The position numbers and the translations under genes are program-made. Shown piece after piece: positions 1 through 6,401 of a stretch of DNA of 6,548 nt. How positions within the stretch are numbered: position 1 is the stretch's first letter; the number at the start of each line of letters is the position of its first letter. Below the pieces are notes generated by a model. The model worked only from the letters and a program-made list of their open reading frames with translations. It did not search any database and was not told the DNA's origin. The stretch lies in NCBI GenBank assembly GCA_050010135.1, contig JBEKLP010000105.1:1-6548 (forward strand), in the 5' to 3' direction. This stretch comes from FEN-1073 sp050010135. GTDB lineage: Bacteria; Chloroflexota; Anaerolineae; Anaerolineales; RBG-16-64-43.

Positions 1-1589
1 CGCAGGAAAAAATGGCCGCCGAAGCCGGCAAGCCCAAGCGCGATTACGTCCATTTCGTTCTGGCCGATAAAGTCCGCGAAGCCGTTTCGCAGAAGGTCGG
101 CGGGCGTCTGGCCCAGGCTTTCCGCGATGAGTTGGATAAGGCCGAGCGCCAGGCGGTTCTCGACGCGATCGAAGGCGAAGTGCTGGCGGGTTTTGAAAAC
201 GACGCCGACATGGCCGAAGCCGATCTGCGCGAGGCCTTCTACGATCTATACCGCACCGAAGTGCGCTCGCACATCCTGCGGTCCAACCAGCGTACCGACG
301 GGCGCGACCCGAAACAGATCCGTCCGCTTTCAGCAGAGATCGATTTCAGCCCGCGGGCGCACGGTTCGGGACTCTTCACGCGCGGGGAAACCCAGGTGCT
401 TTCCTTCACCACGCTCGGCACACCGCGCGACGCGCAGGAGCTTGACGGGTTGTCTCCGATCGACGAAAAGCGCTACCTCCACCACTATAACTTCCCGCCG
501 TTCAGCACGGCCGAGGTCAAACCCTTGCGCGGATCCTCGCGGCGCGAAATCGGGCACGGGGCGCTCGCGGAACGCGCGCTGATTCCGGTCCTGCCTCCGC
601 AGGAGGTATTCCCCTACACTATCCGGGTCGTCTCGGAAGTGCTCTCCTCTAACGGCTCCTCCTCGATGGCGTCCGTGTGCGGCTCGACCCTGGCGCTGAT
701 GGACGCCGGCGTGCCGATCAAGGCTCCGGTGGCGGGGATCGCCATGGGCCTGGTGAAGGAAGGTGAGAAGTACGTTATTCTGACCGATATCCAGGGCGTG
801 GAAGACCACCACGGCGACATGGACTTCAAGGTGGCCGGCACTGCCCAAGGCATTACCGCGTTGCAAATGGACATCAAGATCAAAGGGGTGACCCCGATGA
901 TCATGGAAGAGGCCCTGGCTCAGGCGCGCGAAGCGAGACTGCAGGTGCTGGAAGTGATCCGCGCGTGCATCCCCGCCCCGCGGCCGGACCTCAAAGCACA
1001 CGCCCCGCGCATAACCATCCTGAAGATCGACCCTGAGAAAATCGGTGCGGTGATCGGCCCCGGCGGCAAGGTCATCCGCAAAATCCAGGAGGACACCGGG
1101 GTCAAGATCGACATCGAGGACGACGGCCGGGTGTACATCGCGGCGGTCGACGGACCGAGCGCGGCGGAAGCTCGCCGGCGCGTGGAAAGCCTCACCGAAA
1201 CTCCGGTGGTCGGACGCATCTACACCGGAAAAGTGGTGCGCGTGGCGGATTTCGGCGCATTCGTCGAAATCCTACCCAACATCGACGGATTGGTGCATAT
1301 CTCCCAGCTGGATTCCACCCGTGTGGAAAAGGTGGAAGACGTGGCCAAAATCGGCGACGAGCTGACCGTGATGGTGACGGGCATCGATCCGGAAGGAAAA
1401 GTGCGCCTCTCACGCACCGCGGTGCTGGAAGGATGGACCGTCGAGGAAGCCGCCGAACACGACCGGAAGCCCTCCGGCGGCAGCCGCAGCGGACCGTCCG
1501 GCGGATCACGCGGCGGACCCGGCGGGAGGCGTCCGAGCAGCGGGCGTGGGCACGAAGGCGGCGAGCACCGCGGCGGGCCAAGGCGATAA
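1..1589 (+). CDS. pnp: Polyribonucleotide nucleotidyltransferase (PNPase), 5'-truncated by window edge
   Basis: PNPase is a trimeric cytoplasmic 3'-to-5' phosphorolytic exoribonuclease that degrades mRNA and can also add 3' tails. The frame is open to the left edge (codons for Q-E-K precede the first Met at 12), so that Met is internal. Numbering from it, the order is: helical linker domain about 1-85; second RNase PH domain about 95-315; KH domain about 333-395 with the GPGG loop at 349-352; S1 domain about 400-470; and a Gly/Arg/Ser-rich tail 488-525. Catalytic-type residues are intact: FTRGETQ at 122-128, the S217-S218 pair in NGSSSMASVCG, and D265, D271 and K273 in the EDHHGDMDFK stretch, matching E. 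coli S438/S439, D486, D492 and K494. By that alignment about 220 N-terminal residues (the first RNase PH domain) lie outside the window. Family identity is certain. The RGG-like tail is longer and more basic than in E. coli. A strong terminator follows directly. Confidence 0.97.
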   Translation, partial: QEKMAAEAGKPKRDYVHFVLADKVREAVSQKVGGRLAQAFRDELDKAERQAVLDAIEGEVLAGFENDADMAEADLREAFYDLYRTEVRSHILRSNQRTDGRDPKQIRPLSAEIDFSPRAHGSGLFTRGETQVLSFTTLGTPRDAQELDGLSPIDEKRYLHHYNFPPFSTAEVKPLRGSSRREIGHGALAERALIPVLPPQEVFPYTIRVVSEVLSSNGSSSMASVCGSTLALMDAGVPIKAPVAGIAMGLVKEGEKYVILTDIQGVEDHHGDMDFKVAGTAQGITALQMDIKIKGVTPMIMEEALAQAREARLQVLEVIRACIPAPRPDLKAHAPRITILKIDPEKIGAVIGPGGKVIRKIQEDTGVKIDIEDDGRVYIAAVDGPSAAEARRRVESLTETPVVGRIYTGKVVRVADFGAFVEILPNIDGLVHISQLDSTRVEKVEDVAKIGDELTVMVTGIDPEGKVRLSRTAVLEGWTVEEAAEHDRKPSGGSRSGPSGGSRGGPGGRRPSSGRGHEGGEHRGGPRR

Positions 1590-1596
1590 TCTTCAT

Positions 1597-1625
1597 CCCG
1601 CCGGCCAAATTGGCCGGCGGGTTTT
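1597..1625 (+). terminator. Rho-independent terminator of pnp
   Basis: A near-perfect GC-rich inverted repeat begins 7 bases after the pnp stop codon. The left arm CCCGCCGGCCAA (1597-1608) pairs with TTGGCCGGCGGG (1610-1621) around a single central base; in practice the innermost pairs would open to form the loop. TTTT (1622-1625) follows at once. Position, stem strength and T-run fit an intrinsic terminator that separates pnp from the downstream unit. Confidence 0.88.
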
Positions 1626-1634
1626 CAATACTCT

Positions 1635-1655
1635 GCCCGTCAACGGGTGACGGGC
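1635..1655 (+). other. Second hairpin, in the pnp / AI-2E intergenic region
   Basis: GCCCGTCA (1635-1642) and TGACGGGC (1648-1655) form a perfect 8-bp stem with the 5-base loop ACGGG. It lies 9 bases after the T-run of the terminator and 21 bases before the ATG at 1677. No T-run follows it, so it is not a typical second terminator. It could be a 5'-leader structure of the next gene, a 3'-end stabilising structure for pnp read-through RNA, or a protein-binding palindrome. A possible GTG start at 1647 lies inside it, which argues against that codon being the real start. The inverted repeat is directly visible; any function is inferred. Confidence 0.5.
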
Positions 1656-1676
1656 AATCCGTCCGGATTTTCATCG

Positions 1677-3737
1677 ATGGATAACTCCCCGCGCTGGTCC
1701 AACAATACGAAATTCATCGTCATGCTGGCCATCCTGGCGGTAGTCGGATCCTTTCTGATCCGGTTCCAGGTCCTGATCATGCCGCTGATCATGTCTGTCA
1801 TCCTGGCCTACCTGCTCAACCCCCTTGTCACCGCGCTTTCAGGACACCTGCGGATTTCGCGCGTATTTGCAGCACTCATCCTTTACAGCATCCTATTCCT
1901 ACTGCTGGTCGGTCTGCTCGGCGGGGCGGGCCTGCTCCTGCAGCAACAGCTCTCCGGCATGCTGGCGGCGACGATGGCATTTATCAACGGGATGCCGGGC
2001 TGGATCAACACCTTCGCCGCTCATCCGGTGACAATCGGCCCGTTCACCTTCGATCTTTCCACGATAAACACCGCCCTGCTGCCTACCGCGCGGGATTGGA
2101 TCGGGCAGTTTACCCGTTGGATGGCCGGCGCTGCGTCGGGCGTGGCTTCCTTTCTGGGATGGACCGTTTTCGTTTTCATCATCGCCCTATACTTGCTGCA
2201 TGATATGGACGCGTTGGAAAACGGGTTACTGCAGCTCGTGCCGGAAAGTTCCCGGCCGGATGCCCGGCGGCTGTTGAAGGAACTCGGCCCGATCTGGGAC
2301 GCTTTCCTTCGCGGGCAGTTGCTGCTTTGCTTGATCATGGGGGTGACGATCGGATCGTTGACGGCGCTGCTGGGCGTCCGATACGCATTGATCCTCGGCG
2401 TGATAGCGACCCTGACGGAATTCGTACCGGTCATCGGCGCAAACGTGATCGGCATCATCATTTTTTTCGTCGCCTTTTTCCAGCCGTCCAACTGGTTCGG
2501 TCTCTCGCCGATCGTGTACGCCGTCGTGGTGACGGCGATCGCCGGGACGATGCAGCAACTCAAAGGATACATCCTCATCCCGCGGATCATGGGCGACCGG
2601 CTCCGAATTCACCCCGTGATCATGATCGTCGGCGCGCTGATCGGAGTCGTTTTGTTGGGGCTTCCGGGCCTTCTACTACACGGACCGATCATCGCCACAT
2701 TGCGTTTGTTTGGAGACTATATCCGCGCGAAACTTCTCAGCCTGCCGCCCTGGCCGGAACAGGATGAGCGCGGAGCCGAGCTTCCTGCGGGCAGGGTGGT
2801 CGGCTGCCGCCCGGCGAAGGAATCCGACAAGCAGGACGTTTTAGACATGACCGCGCGAACGTGGGAAGGGCATGATTACATCCCGCAAGTGTGGAGCGAG
2901 TGGCTGGCCGACCGCGTGGGAATTCTGGCTGCAGCCGAGCGGAACGGGAAAGTTGTGGGAATCGGCAAACTGACCCGGTTGGTTGCGGGGGAGTGGTGGA
3001 TCGAAGGATTGCGGGTACATCCGGATCTTCAGGGGATGAAGATCGGCTCGCTACTTTTTGAATATCTGCTGGGGCAATGGAAGGAGCGCGGGGGCGGCAT
3101 GATCCGGCTGGCCACTTCTTCGGAGAACGTGCAAGTCCACCACTTATGCGACCGGCTGGGATTCCATCCCATCGAGACCTTCCGGATTATGGCCGCTTCG
3201 CCGAAGGATCGCGGGGAAAGCGCGTTCGAATTGATCACCGAGGCGGATGCCCCGGCCGCAGTCGCGCTCTCGAAGAAATCTGCCTACAACCGAAGCGTAT
3301 CCGGCTTGGTCAACACAAGCTGGAGATGGAGCCGCCTGACGGAGGACCGGATGCGGGAATTCATCCAGCGCGGTCGCGCCTGGTGGTGGAAAAACCGGGC
3401 CGCAGTCCTGATGCTTTATGATTCAGATCACGAGAGCGAGCCGAGTTTGGAAATCGCGGCGGTTCTTTCCCCGGCGACGCAGTTGGCGGCGATGCTGGGG
3501 CAGGCGCGGCGCCTCGCGGGACTTTCCGGCGCAGCCCGGCTGGCCTGGGCGATGCCGGATCATCCCGCCGCGGCCGATGCCGCCCGGCGCGCCGGCTTCA
3601 CGCAGGACTGGGACGGACAGTTGTGGATTTTCGAACGGCCGGATCCGCCATCCGCTGGGCAAACTTCAGGGTCCGCACCGACCGGTCCCGGCCTAAAAAG
3701 GCGGACGGTCCGACATCCAAGAAACGACGGAGGTTAG
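1677..3737 (+). CDS. AI-2E family transporter fused to tandem GNAT acetyltransferase-like domains
   Basis: I numbered from the ATG at 1677 (686 residues). A GTG at 1647 would add 10 residues, but it sits in a hairpin and lacks a ribosome site. The ATG has only a weak GGA at 1665-1667. Residues about 5-350 are an AI-2E-type permease (Pfam AI-2E_transport; relatives include TqsA, YdiK and PerM). It has about eight membrane segments (roughly 13-28, 32-52, 63-89, 155-175, 211-233, 236-267, 276-292 and 314-342), the EFVPVIGAN motif at 248-256, and PRIMG (302-306) with HP at 312-313. Residues about 373-510 are a GNAT domain: LRVHPDLQGMKIGSLLFEYL is motif A and the NVQVHHLCDRLGF stretch is the C-terminal motif. 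Residues about 515-655 resemble a second, degenerate GNAT fold ending in RRAGFTQDWDGQLWIFER. A low-complexity basic tail follows. AI-2E proteins normally stop near 350-400 residues, so this is roughly double the usual length. No Met or in-frame start lies at the junction, so one polypeptide is expected. Transported and acetylated substrates are unknown. Confidence 0.88.
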   Translation: MDNSPRWSNNTKFIVMLAILAVVGSFLIRFQVLIMPLIMSVILAYLLNPLVTALSGHLRISRVFAALILYSILFLLLVGLLGGAGLLLQQQLSGMLAATMAFINGMPGWINTFAAHPVTIGPFTFDLSTINTALLPTARDWIGQFTRWMAGAASGVASFLGWTVFVFIIALYLLHDMDALENGLLQLVPESSRPDARRLLKELGPIWDAFLRGQLLLCLIMGVTIGSLTALLGVRYALILGVIATLTEFVPVIGANVIGIIIFFVAFFQPSNWFGLSPIVYAVVVTAIAGTMQQLKGYILIPRIMGDRLRIHPVIMIVGALIGVVLLGLPGLLLHGPIIATLRLFGDYIRAKLLSLPPWPEQDERGAELPAGRVVGCRPAKESDKQDVLDMTARTWEGHDYIPQVWSEWLADRVGILAAAERNGKVVGIGKLTRLVAGEWWIEGLRVHPDLQGMKIGSLLFEYLLGQWKERGGGMIRLATSSENVQVHHLCDRLGFHPIETFRIMAASPKDRGESAFELITEADAPAAVALSKKSAYNRSVSGLVNTSWRWSRLTEDRMREFIQRGRAWWWKNRAAVLMLYDSDHESEPSLEIAAVLSPATQLAAMLGQARRLAGLSGAARLAWAMPDHPAAADAARRAGFTQDWDGQLWIFERPDPPSAGQTSGSAPTGPGLKRRTVRHPRNDGG
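3729..3733 (+). promoter_or_regulatory. Strong ribosome binding site of the 62-residue protein
   Basis: GGAGG at 3729-3733 lies 6 bases before the ATG at 3740 and inside the last codons of the permease-GNAT gene (stop TAG 3735-3737). It fixes the start of the small gene and implies translational coupling to the preceding gene. Confidence 0.8.
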
Positions 3738-3739
3738 CC

Positions 3740-3928
3740 ATGCCCGATTCTCCTGAGATTCGCACCGAGACTCTCGCCGAGACGGAAAATTATATGATCT
3801 ACACAGCGGAAGAGCCCGACGGCGAGACGACGTGGAACGTGGAACTGGGAACGGCAACGCTGCATTTCTTCCGCGAAGAGTGGCAGGAATTCTTCGAACT
3901 GGTTTCCCAGGTTAAACCGAAAAAATAA
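3740..3928 (+). CDS. Small acidic protein of unknown function, 62 residues
   Basis: I do not recognise a named family. The start at ATG 3740 is supported by GGAGG 6 bases upstream and by its position 2 bases after the previous stop; the frame is open further upstream, but that part overlaps the permease-GNAT gene. The product is soluble, with no signal peptide, membrane segment or cysteine. The N-terminal half is acidic (ETLAETENYMIYTAEEPDGE), followed by alternating residues that suggest a short beta-hairpin (TTWNVELGTATLHF), then a probable amphipathic helix rich in Glu and aromatics (FREEWQEFFELVSQV) and a basic end (KPKK). The pattern suggests a small two- or three-strand sheet packed on one helix, which could be a binding partner or adaptor, but that is inference. 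It lies between the permease-GNAT fusion and a membrane protein gene that starts 3 bases after its stop, so cotranscription is very likely. Confidence 0.82.
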   Translation: MPDSPEIRTETLAETENYMIYTAEEPDGETTWNVELGTATLHFFREEWQEFFELVSQVKPKK

Positions 3929-3931
3929 AGC

Positions 3932-5029
3932 ATGCGTAACCTCGCGCGATTAGCCCCGGCGCTGGTCGCCACCTGTTTGGTGGCGGGGTACCTTGGGTGG
4001 GTTTTCTTCACGCAGGGAAGCGATCCGCGGATTTTTGCCAATATCGGCACGCGGTTTAGCGCTCTCGATCCCTCCGGCACGGAGGGGTACGACGGGCAGT
4101 TCAATTATTACATCGCGCTCGATCCGAACCCGCAACGGGTGGCACCGCACCTCGACGTTCCGGCATACCGCTACCAGCACATCCTGTACCCGATGCTGGC
4201 GCGGTTCCTCGCCTTGGGAAATGCGGAGGCCATCCCTTGGACGTTGGTCGGGGTCAATCTCATTTGTCTGGCCGTGCTATGTTCCTTGACCGGCGAGCTC
4301 CTGGCCCAGCGCGGGGCCAGCCGCTGGGGGGCGCTTGTTTTTGGATTGTGGTTCGGTTTGATCCTAGGCGTGCGCCTGGATCTATCCGAGCCGCTGGCCC
4401 TACTCCTGGTTGTGATCGCCTTGCGGATTGCGGGTCCCCAACTCGACCGGCGGACCGTCCCCGCGGCACTGCTGCTTGCCCTGGCGATGCTCTCCAAAGA
4501 GACCGTGGTTCCCTTTTTGCTGGGATGGGCGGTATGGTTGATTCTGCAAGGCAAGATCGGTAAAGCCGCGTGGATCGCCCTTGCGTTGGTTCCGTATCTC
4601 GGGCTGCAGGTTTGGCTTTGGGCGGTGTTCGGATCGCCGGGATTGGGAAGCGGCGGCGCGGGGGCGACGCCCTTCGAATGGATCCCCTTCGCCGGTCTGT
4701 TTCTCGTTGCAGGGGTGAACCTTCGCATCTTTGCAGCGCTCTTCGCCGTCTACCTGCCGGGCTTGTTGATCCCCGCCGTCTACGGCTTGTGGGCGCCGCT
4801 GACGGATCTCATCCGGAGACAAACCTGCGCGGAAGGCTGGCTCCTGCTGGTCAACGCGGTGATGATCGCCTTCGCCCCCTTCTCCACGTTCCGGGAACCG
4901 CTCGGAATCGTGCGCCTGGCCTGCGGATTGATTCTTTGCCTGTGGCTCTATGCAGCCGCGAAAAAAATCCGGTGGTGGAATAAGTTCAGTTTGATCGGTT
5001 TGGTGTATTTGTTGTTTATCGTGATCTAA
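3932..5029 (+). CDS. Polytopic membrane protein, GT-C glycosyltransferase-like
   Basis: This is a 365-residue hydrophobic protein with an N-terminal membrane anchor (about 7-27), a long first non-cytoplasmic loop (about 28-100), then roughly eight further membrane segments up to the C-terminus (RWWNKFSLIGLVYLLFIVI). The first loop carries the conserved-looking stretches GYDGQFNYYIALDP (52-65) and YRYQHILYPMLARFLALG (79-96). These resemble membrane proteins linked to cell-surface glycopolymer formation and to the GT-C fold, in which an acidic residue in the first loop helps catalysis; D54 is a candidate here. LSKET at 187-191 is also common in such proteins. A likely role is transfer of a sugar from a lipid-linked donor at the outer face of the membrane, but donor and acceptor cannot be read from sequence. 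The ATG at 3932 follows the previous stop by 3 bases and has no clear Shine-Dalgarno site (only an A-rich stretch), so it probably depends on translational coupling. Confidence is high for a membrane protein and moderate for glycosyltransferase. Confidence 0.8.
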   Translation: MRNLARLAPALVATCLVAGYLGWVFFTQGSDPRIFANIGTRFSALDPSGTEGYDGQFNYYIALDPNPQRVAPHLDVPAYRYQHILYPMLARFLALGNAEAIPWTLVGVNLICLAVLCSLTGELLAQRGASRWGALVFGLWFGLILGVRLDLSEPLALLLVVIALRIAGPQLDRRTVPAALLLALAMLSKETVVPFLLGWAVWLILQGKIGKAAWIALALVPYLGLQVWLWAVFGSPGLGSGGAGATPFEWIPFAGLFLVAGVNLRIFAALFAVYLPGLLIPAVYGLWAPLTDLIRRQTCAEGWLLLVNAVMIAFAPFSTFREPLGIVRLACGLILCLWLYAAAKKIRWWNKFSLIGLVYLLFIVI

Positions 5030-5031
5030 TC

Positions 5032-5048
5032 GCGGGCACCCGCATTTT
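5032..5048 (+). terminator. Weak candidate terminator after the membrane protein gene
   Basis: GCGGG (5032-5036) and CCCGC (5039-5043) can form a short hairpin directly after the stop at 5029, followed by ATTTT. The stem is only 4-5 bp with a very tight loop, so this is a weak candidate. It is listed because it is the only stem plus T-run at this 3' end. Confidence 0.3.
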
Positions 5049-5113
5049 CCGGTTTCTCCACAATCAATCCAGCCGCCGATAAAATTGATTTTCACCGTTG
5101 TCGCAGGAATCCA

Positions 5114-5140
5114 ACGGGCCGCGCAAATTGCGTAGCCCGT
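5114..5140. other. Imperfect palindrome in the convergent intergenic gap
   Basis: The outer arms ACGGGC (5114-5119) and GCCCGT (5135-5140) enclose an inner repeat CGCAA (5122-5126) / TTGCG (5128-5132). One C-A mismatch (5120/5134) and one G-T pair (5121/5133) separate the two blocks. It lies between two genes that point at each other (stops at 5029 and 5191), where a bidirectional transcript-ending hairpin would be expected. Neither side carries a T-run, so Rho-independent termination is doubtful. The rest of 5044-5190 shows no gene that I can support. Confidence 0.35.
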
Positions 5141-5190
5141 CGACGTCAAACGATCTCACCGTTGCCGATTGTTTTTCCCGGTTGCGCCGC

Positions 5191-6390
5191 CTATTTTTCC
5201 TCGGCAGACCAGAATCGCCATACCGCGAGCGCGAAGAACAGCAGCGCATATCCCATAAGGACCGCGGCCGGGATGAGGACCGAGTTGAACCCCAGCCCGC
5301 GGATGACTATATTTTGGAAGCCGTCCATCGCCCAGGCGATCGGCGAGGCGTGGCCGATCGTTTGAAACGCGGCCCCGGTATATTCCAACGGCATCCACGC
5401 GCCGCCCAAGCCGGAGAGGACAAACATCGGGATCATCACTAGCACGATCGTCTGTTCCTCGGACTTGGAGAAAACTCCAATCAGCAAGCCGAGCGCGGAG
5501 ATACACGCCGCCGCGGCCGCGGCCACCAGCAACGTCGCCGCCGGAAGGCGCAGGTAGTCCACCCCCAGGAAGAGTTTACCGAACAGCATCAACACGACGA
5601 ACTGGCTGAAGATCAGCGCGAACATCGCCAAATAGTGTCCGACCAGAATATGTACTCGGGAAGTGGCCGTGGTGAGCAGGCGTTGCAGCGAGCGCGATTT
5701 GCGTTCGGCGACGATGACCGTGGCGGCGGTGATCAGCCCGGCGATGGCAAACTGGAGCATCATCCCCGGCGAACTGTGCGCCGCCGACATCGCATTCGTG
5801 GACTGAACCTTCACCGCGACGCTTGCGGTCTGATCCAGGCGGATGGGCGGGTTTTGCCATGCCGCCAGCGCGTCCGCGAGGGCGGAAACAAACGCGGTCG
5901 GATCCTGGGTGGTCTGTGCAGCGATCTGCGCGATGCGGGCCGCGCTCGTCAACCGCTGGCTGGCGATCAGGATCTCGTTCTCGACGGTCGATGTCGTCGG
6001 CTTGGAAGGATCGGTGATCACGATTAATTTCAACGGAGTCCCGTCCAAGATGGACTGGCCATAGCCGGCAGGGATGATCATCGCCGCGGCCTGTTTTTCA
6101 TCCGCCACCAGCTTATCCAGGTCCGCGGGAACGCGTTGTGCGTTTTGATCCAGGCGGATGACGGTCGACCCGGCGAGCACTTTTCCAAGTTCCCCGCTGA
6201 GGGCCGACTGATCCTGATCCAGAAACCCGACCGGCAGGCGGGCATCCGAGTTGCTCTGTCCGGCTCCGCCGAAGGCAATCGAAAAGAAGAGGGTGAACGC
6301 GATCGGCATTATGAGCAGGAACATTAACGTCTTCCGGTCGCGCAGGATTTGCAGCAGATCTTTTTGGGCGATATCCAGAATTCGAATCAT
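5191..6390 (-). CDS. ABC-2 type transporter permease subunit
   Basis: This 399-residue permease has the ABC-2 (YhiH/YbhR, DrrB-like) layout. A cytoplasmic N-terminal amphipathic stretch (IAQKDLLQILRDRKTLMFLL) leads into membrane segment 1 (about 22-40). A large non-cytoplasmic domain follows (about 41-205), then five segments at about 208-228, 248-270, 284-306, 313-331 and 370-391. The charged cytoplasmic loop ERKSRSLQRLLTTATSR (229-245), which probably contacts the ATPase, and the SPIAWAMDGFQN motif (349-360) before the last segment are typical of the family. Such subunits form the membrane channel of ATP-driven exporters of drugs, lipids or polysaccharides; the substrate here is unknown. 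The start at 6390 is fixed by AGGAGG (6401-6396 on the minus strand) 5 bases upstream. The ribosome site overlaps the stop codon of a second permease gene 9 bases upstream, so the two are translationally coupled and probably form a heterodimer. The ATPase is not in the window. Confidence 0.93.
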   Translation of the reverse strand: MIRILDIAQKDLLQILRDRKTLMFLLIMPIAFTLFFSIAFGGAGQSNSDARLPVGFLDQDQSALSGELGKVLAGSTVIRLDQNAQRVPADLDKLVADEKQAAAMIIPAGYGQSILDGTPLKLIVITDPSKPTTSTVENEILIASQRLTSAARIAQIAAQTTQDPTAFVSALADALAAWQNPPIRLDQTASVAVKVQSTNAMSAAHSSPGMMLQFAIAGLITAATVIVAERKSRSLQRLLTTATSRVHILVGHYLAMFALIFSQFVVLMLFGKLFLGVDYLRLPAATLLVAAAAAACISALGLLIGVFSKSEEQTIVLVMIPMFVLSGLGGAWMPLEYTGAAFQTIGHASPIAWAMDGFQNIVIRGLGFNSVLIPAAVLMGYALLFFALAVWRFWSAEEK

Positions 6391-6395
6391 GGCTT

Positions 6396-6401
6396 CCTCC
6401 T
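6396..6401 (-). promoter_or_regulatory. Ribosome binding site of the ABC-2 permease
   Basis: AGGAGG on the minus strand lies 5 bases before the ATG at 6390. Its first two bases are the last two of the upstream gene's TAG stop codon (6402-6400), so ribosomes ending there are placed to restart on the next gene. Confidence 0.85.

Noticed and set aside
330..1001. Long open frame on the minus strand (223 codons) within pnp
   Set aside because: It lies entirely opposite the well-supported PNPase domains, is His/Arg-rich as expected from an antisense reading of GC-rich codons, and shows no recognisable domain.
2021..2590. Minus-strand open frame of 189 codons opposite the AI-2E domain
   Set aside because: It is the shadow of a clear permease coding region, with no ribosome site or recognisable motif.
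2764..2844. ATG at 2764 as a possible separate start for the GNAT part
   Set aside because: It is in a different frame from the GNAT domain and runs into a stop at about 2842-2844, so it cannot start that domain.
4070..4086. Perfect 7-bp inverted repeat CCCTCCG / CGGAGGG with a 3-base loop
   Set aside because: It is inside the coding sequence of the membrane protein, has no T-run after it, and the residues it encodes (DPSGTEG) fit the loop; chance in GC-rich DNA is the simpler explanation.
4400..5149. Minus-strand open frame of 249 codons opposite the membrane protein gene
   Set aside because: Its composition (Gln/Arg/Gly-rich, no hydrophobic core) is typical of an antisense shadow, while the plus strand encodes a coherent membrane protein.
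5092..5164. Direct repeat TCACCGTTG at 5092-5100 and 5156-5164
   Set aside because: Only 9 bases, two copies, and no other features of an attachment site, CRISPR array or insertion sequence end.
5098..5442. Plus-strand open frame of 114 codons overlapping the convergent gap
   Set aside because: Most of it lies opposite the 3' end of the ABC-2 permease, with no ribosome site and a charged, repetitive composition typical of antisense frames.
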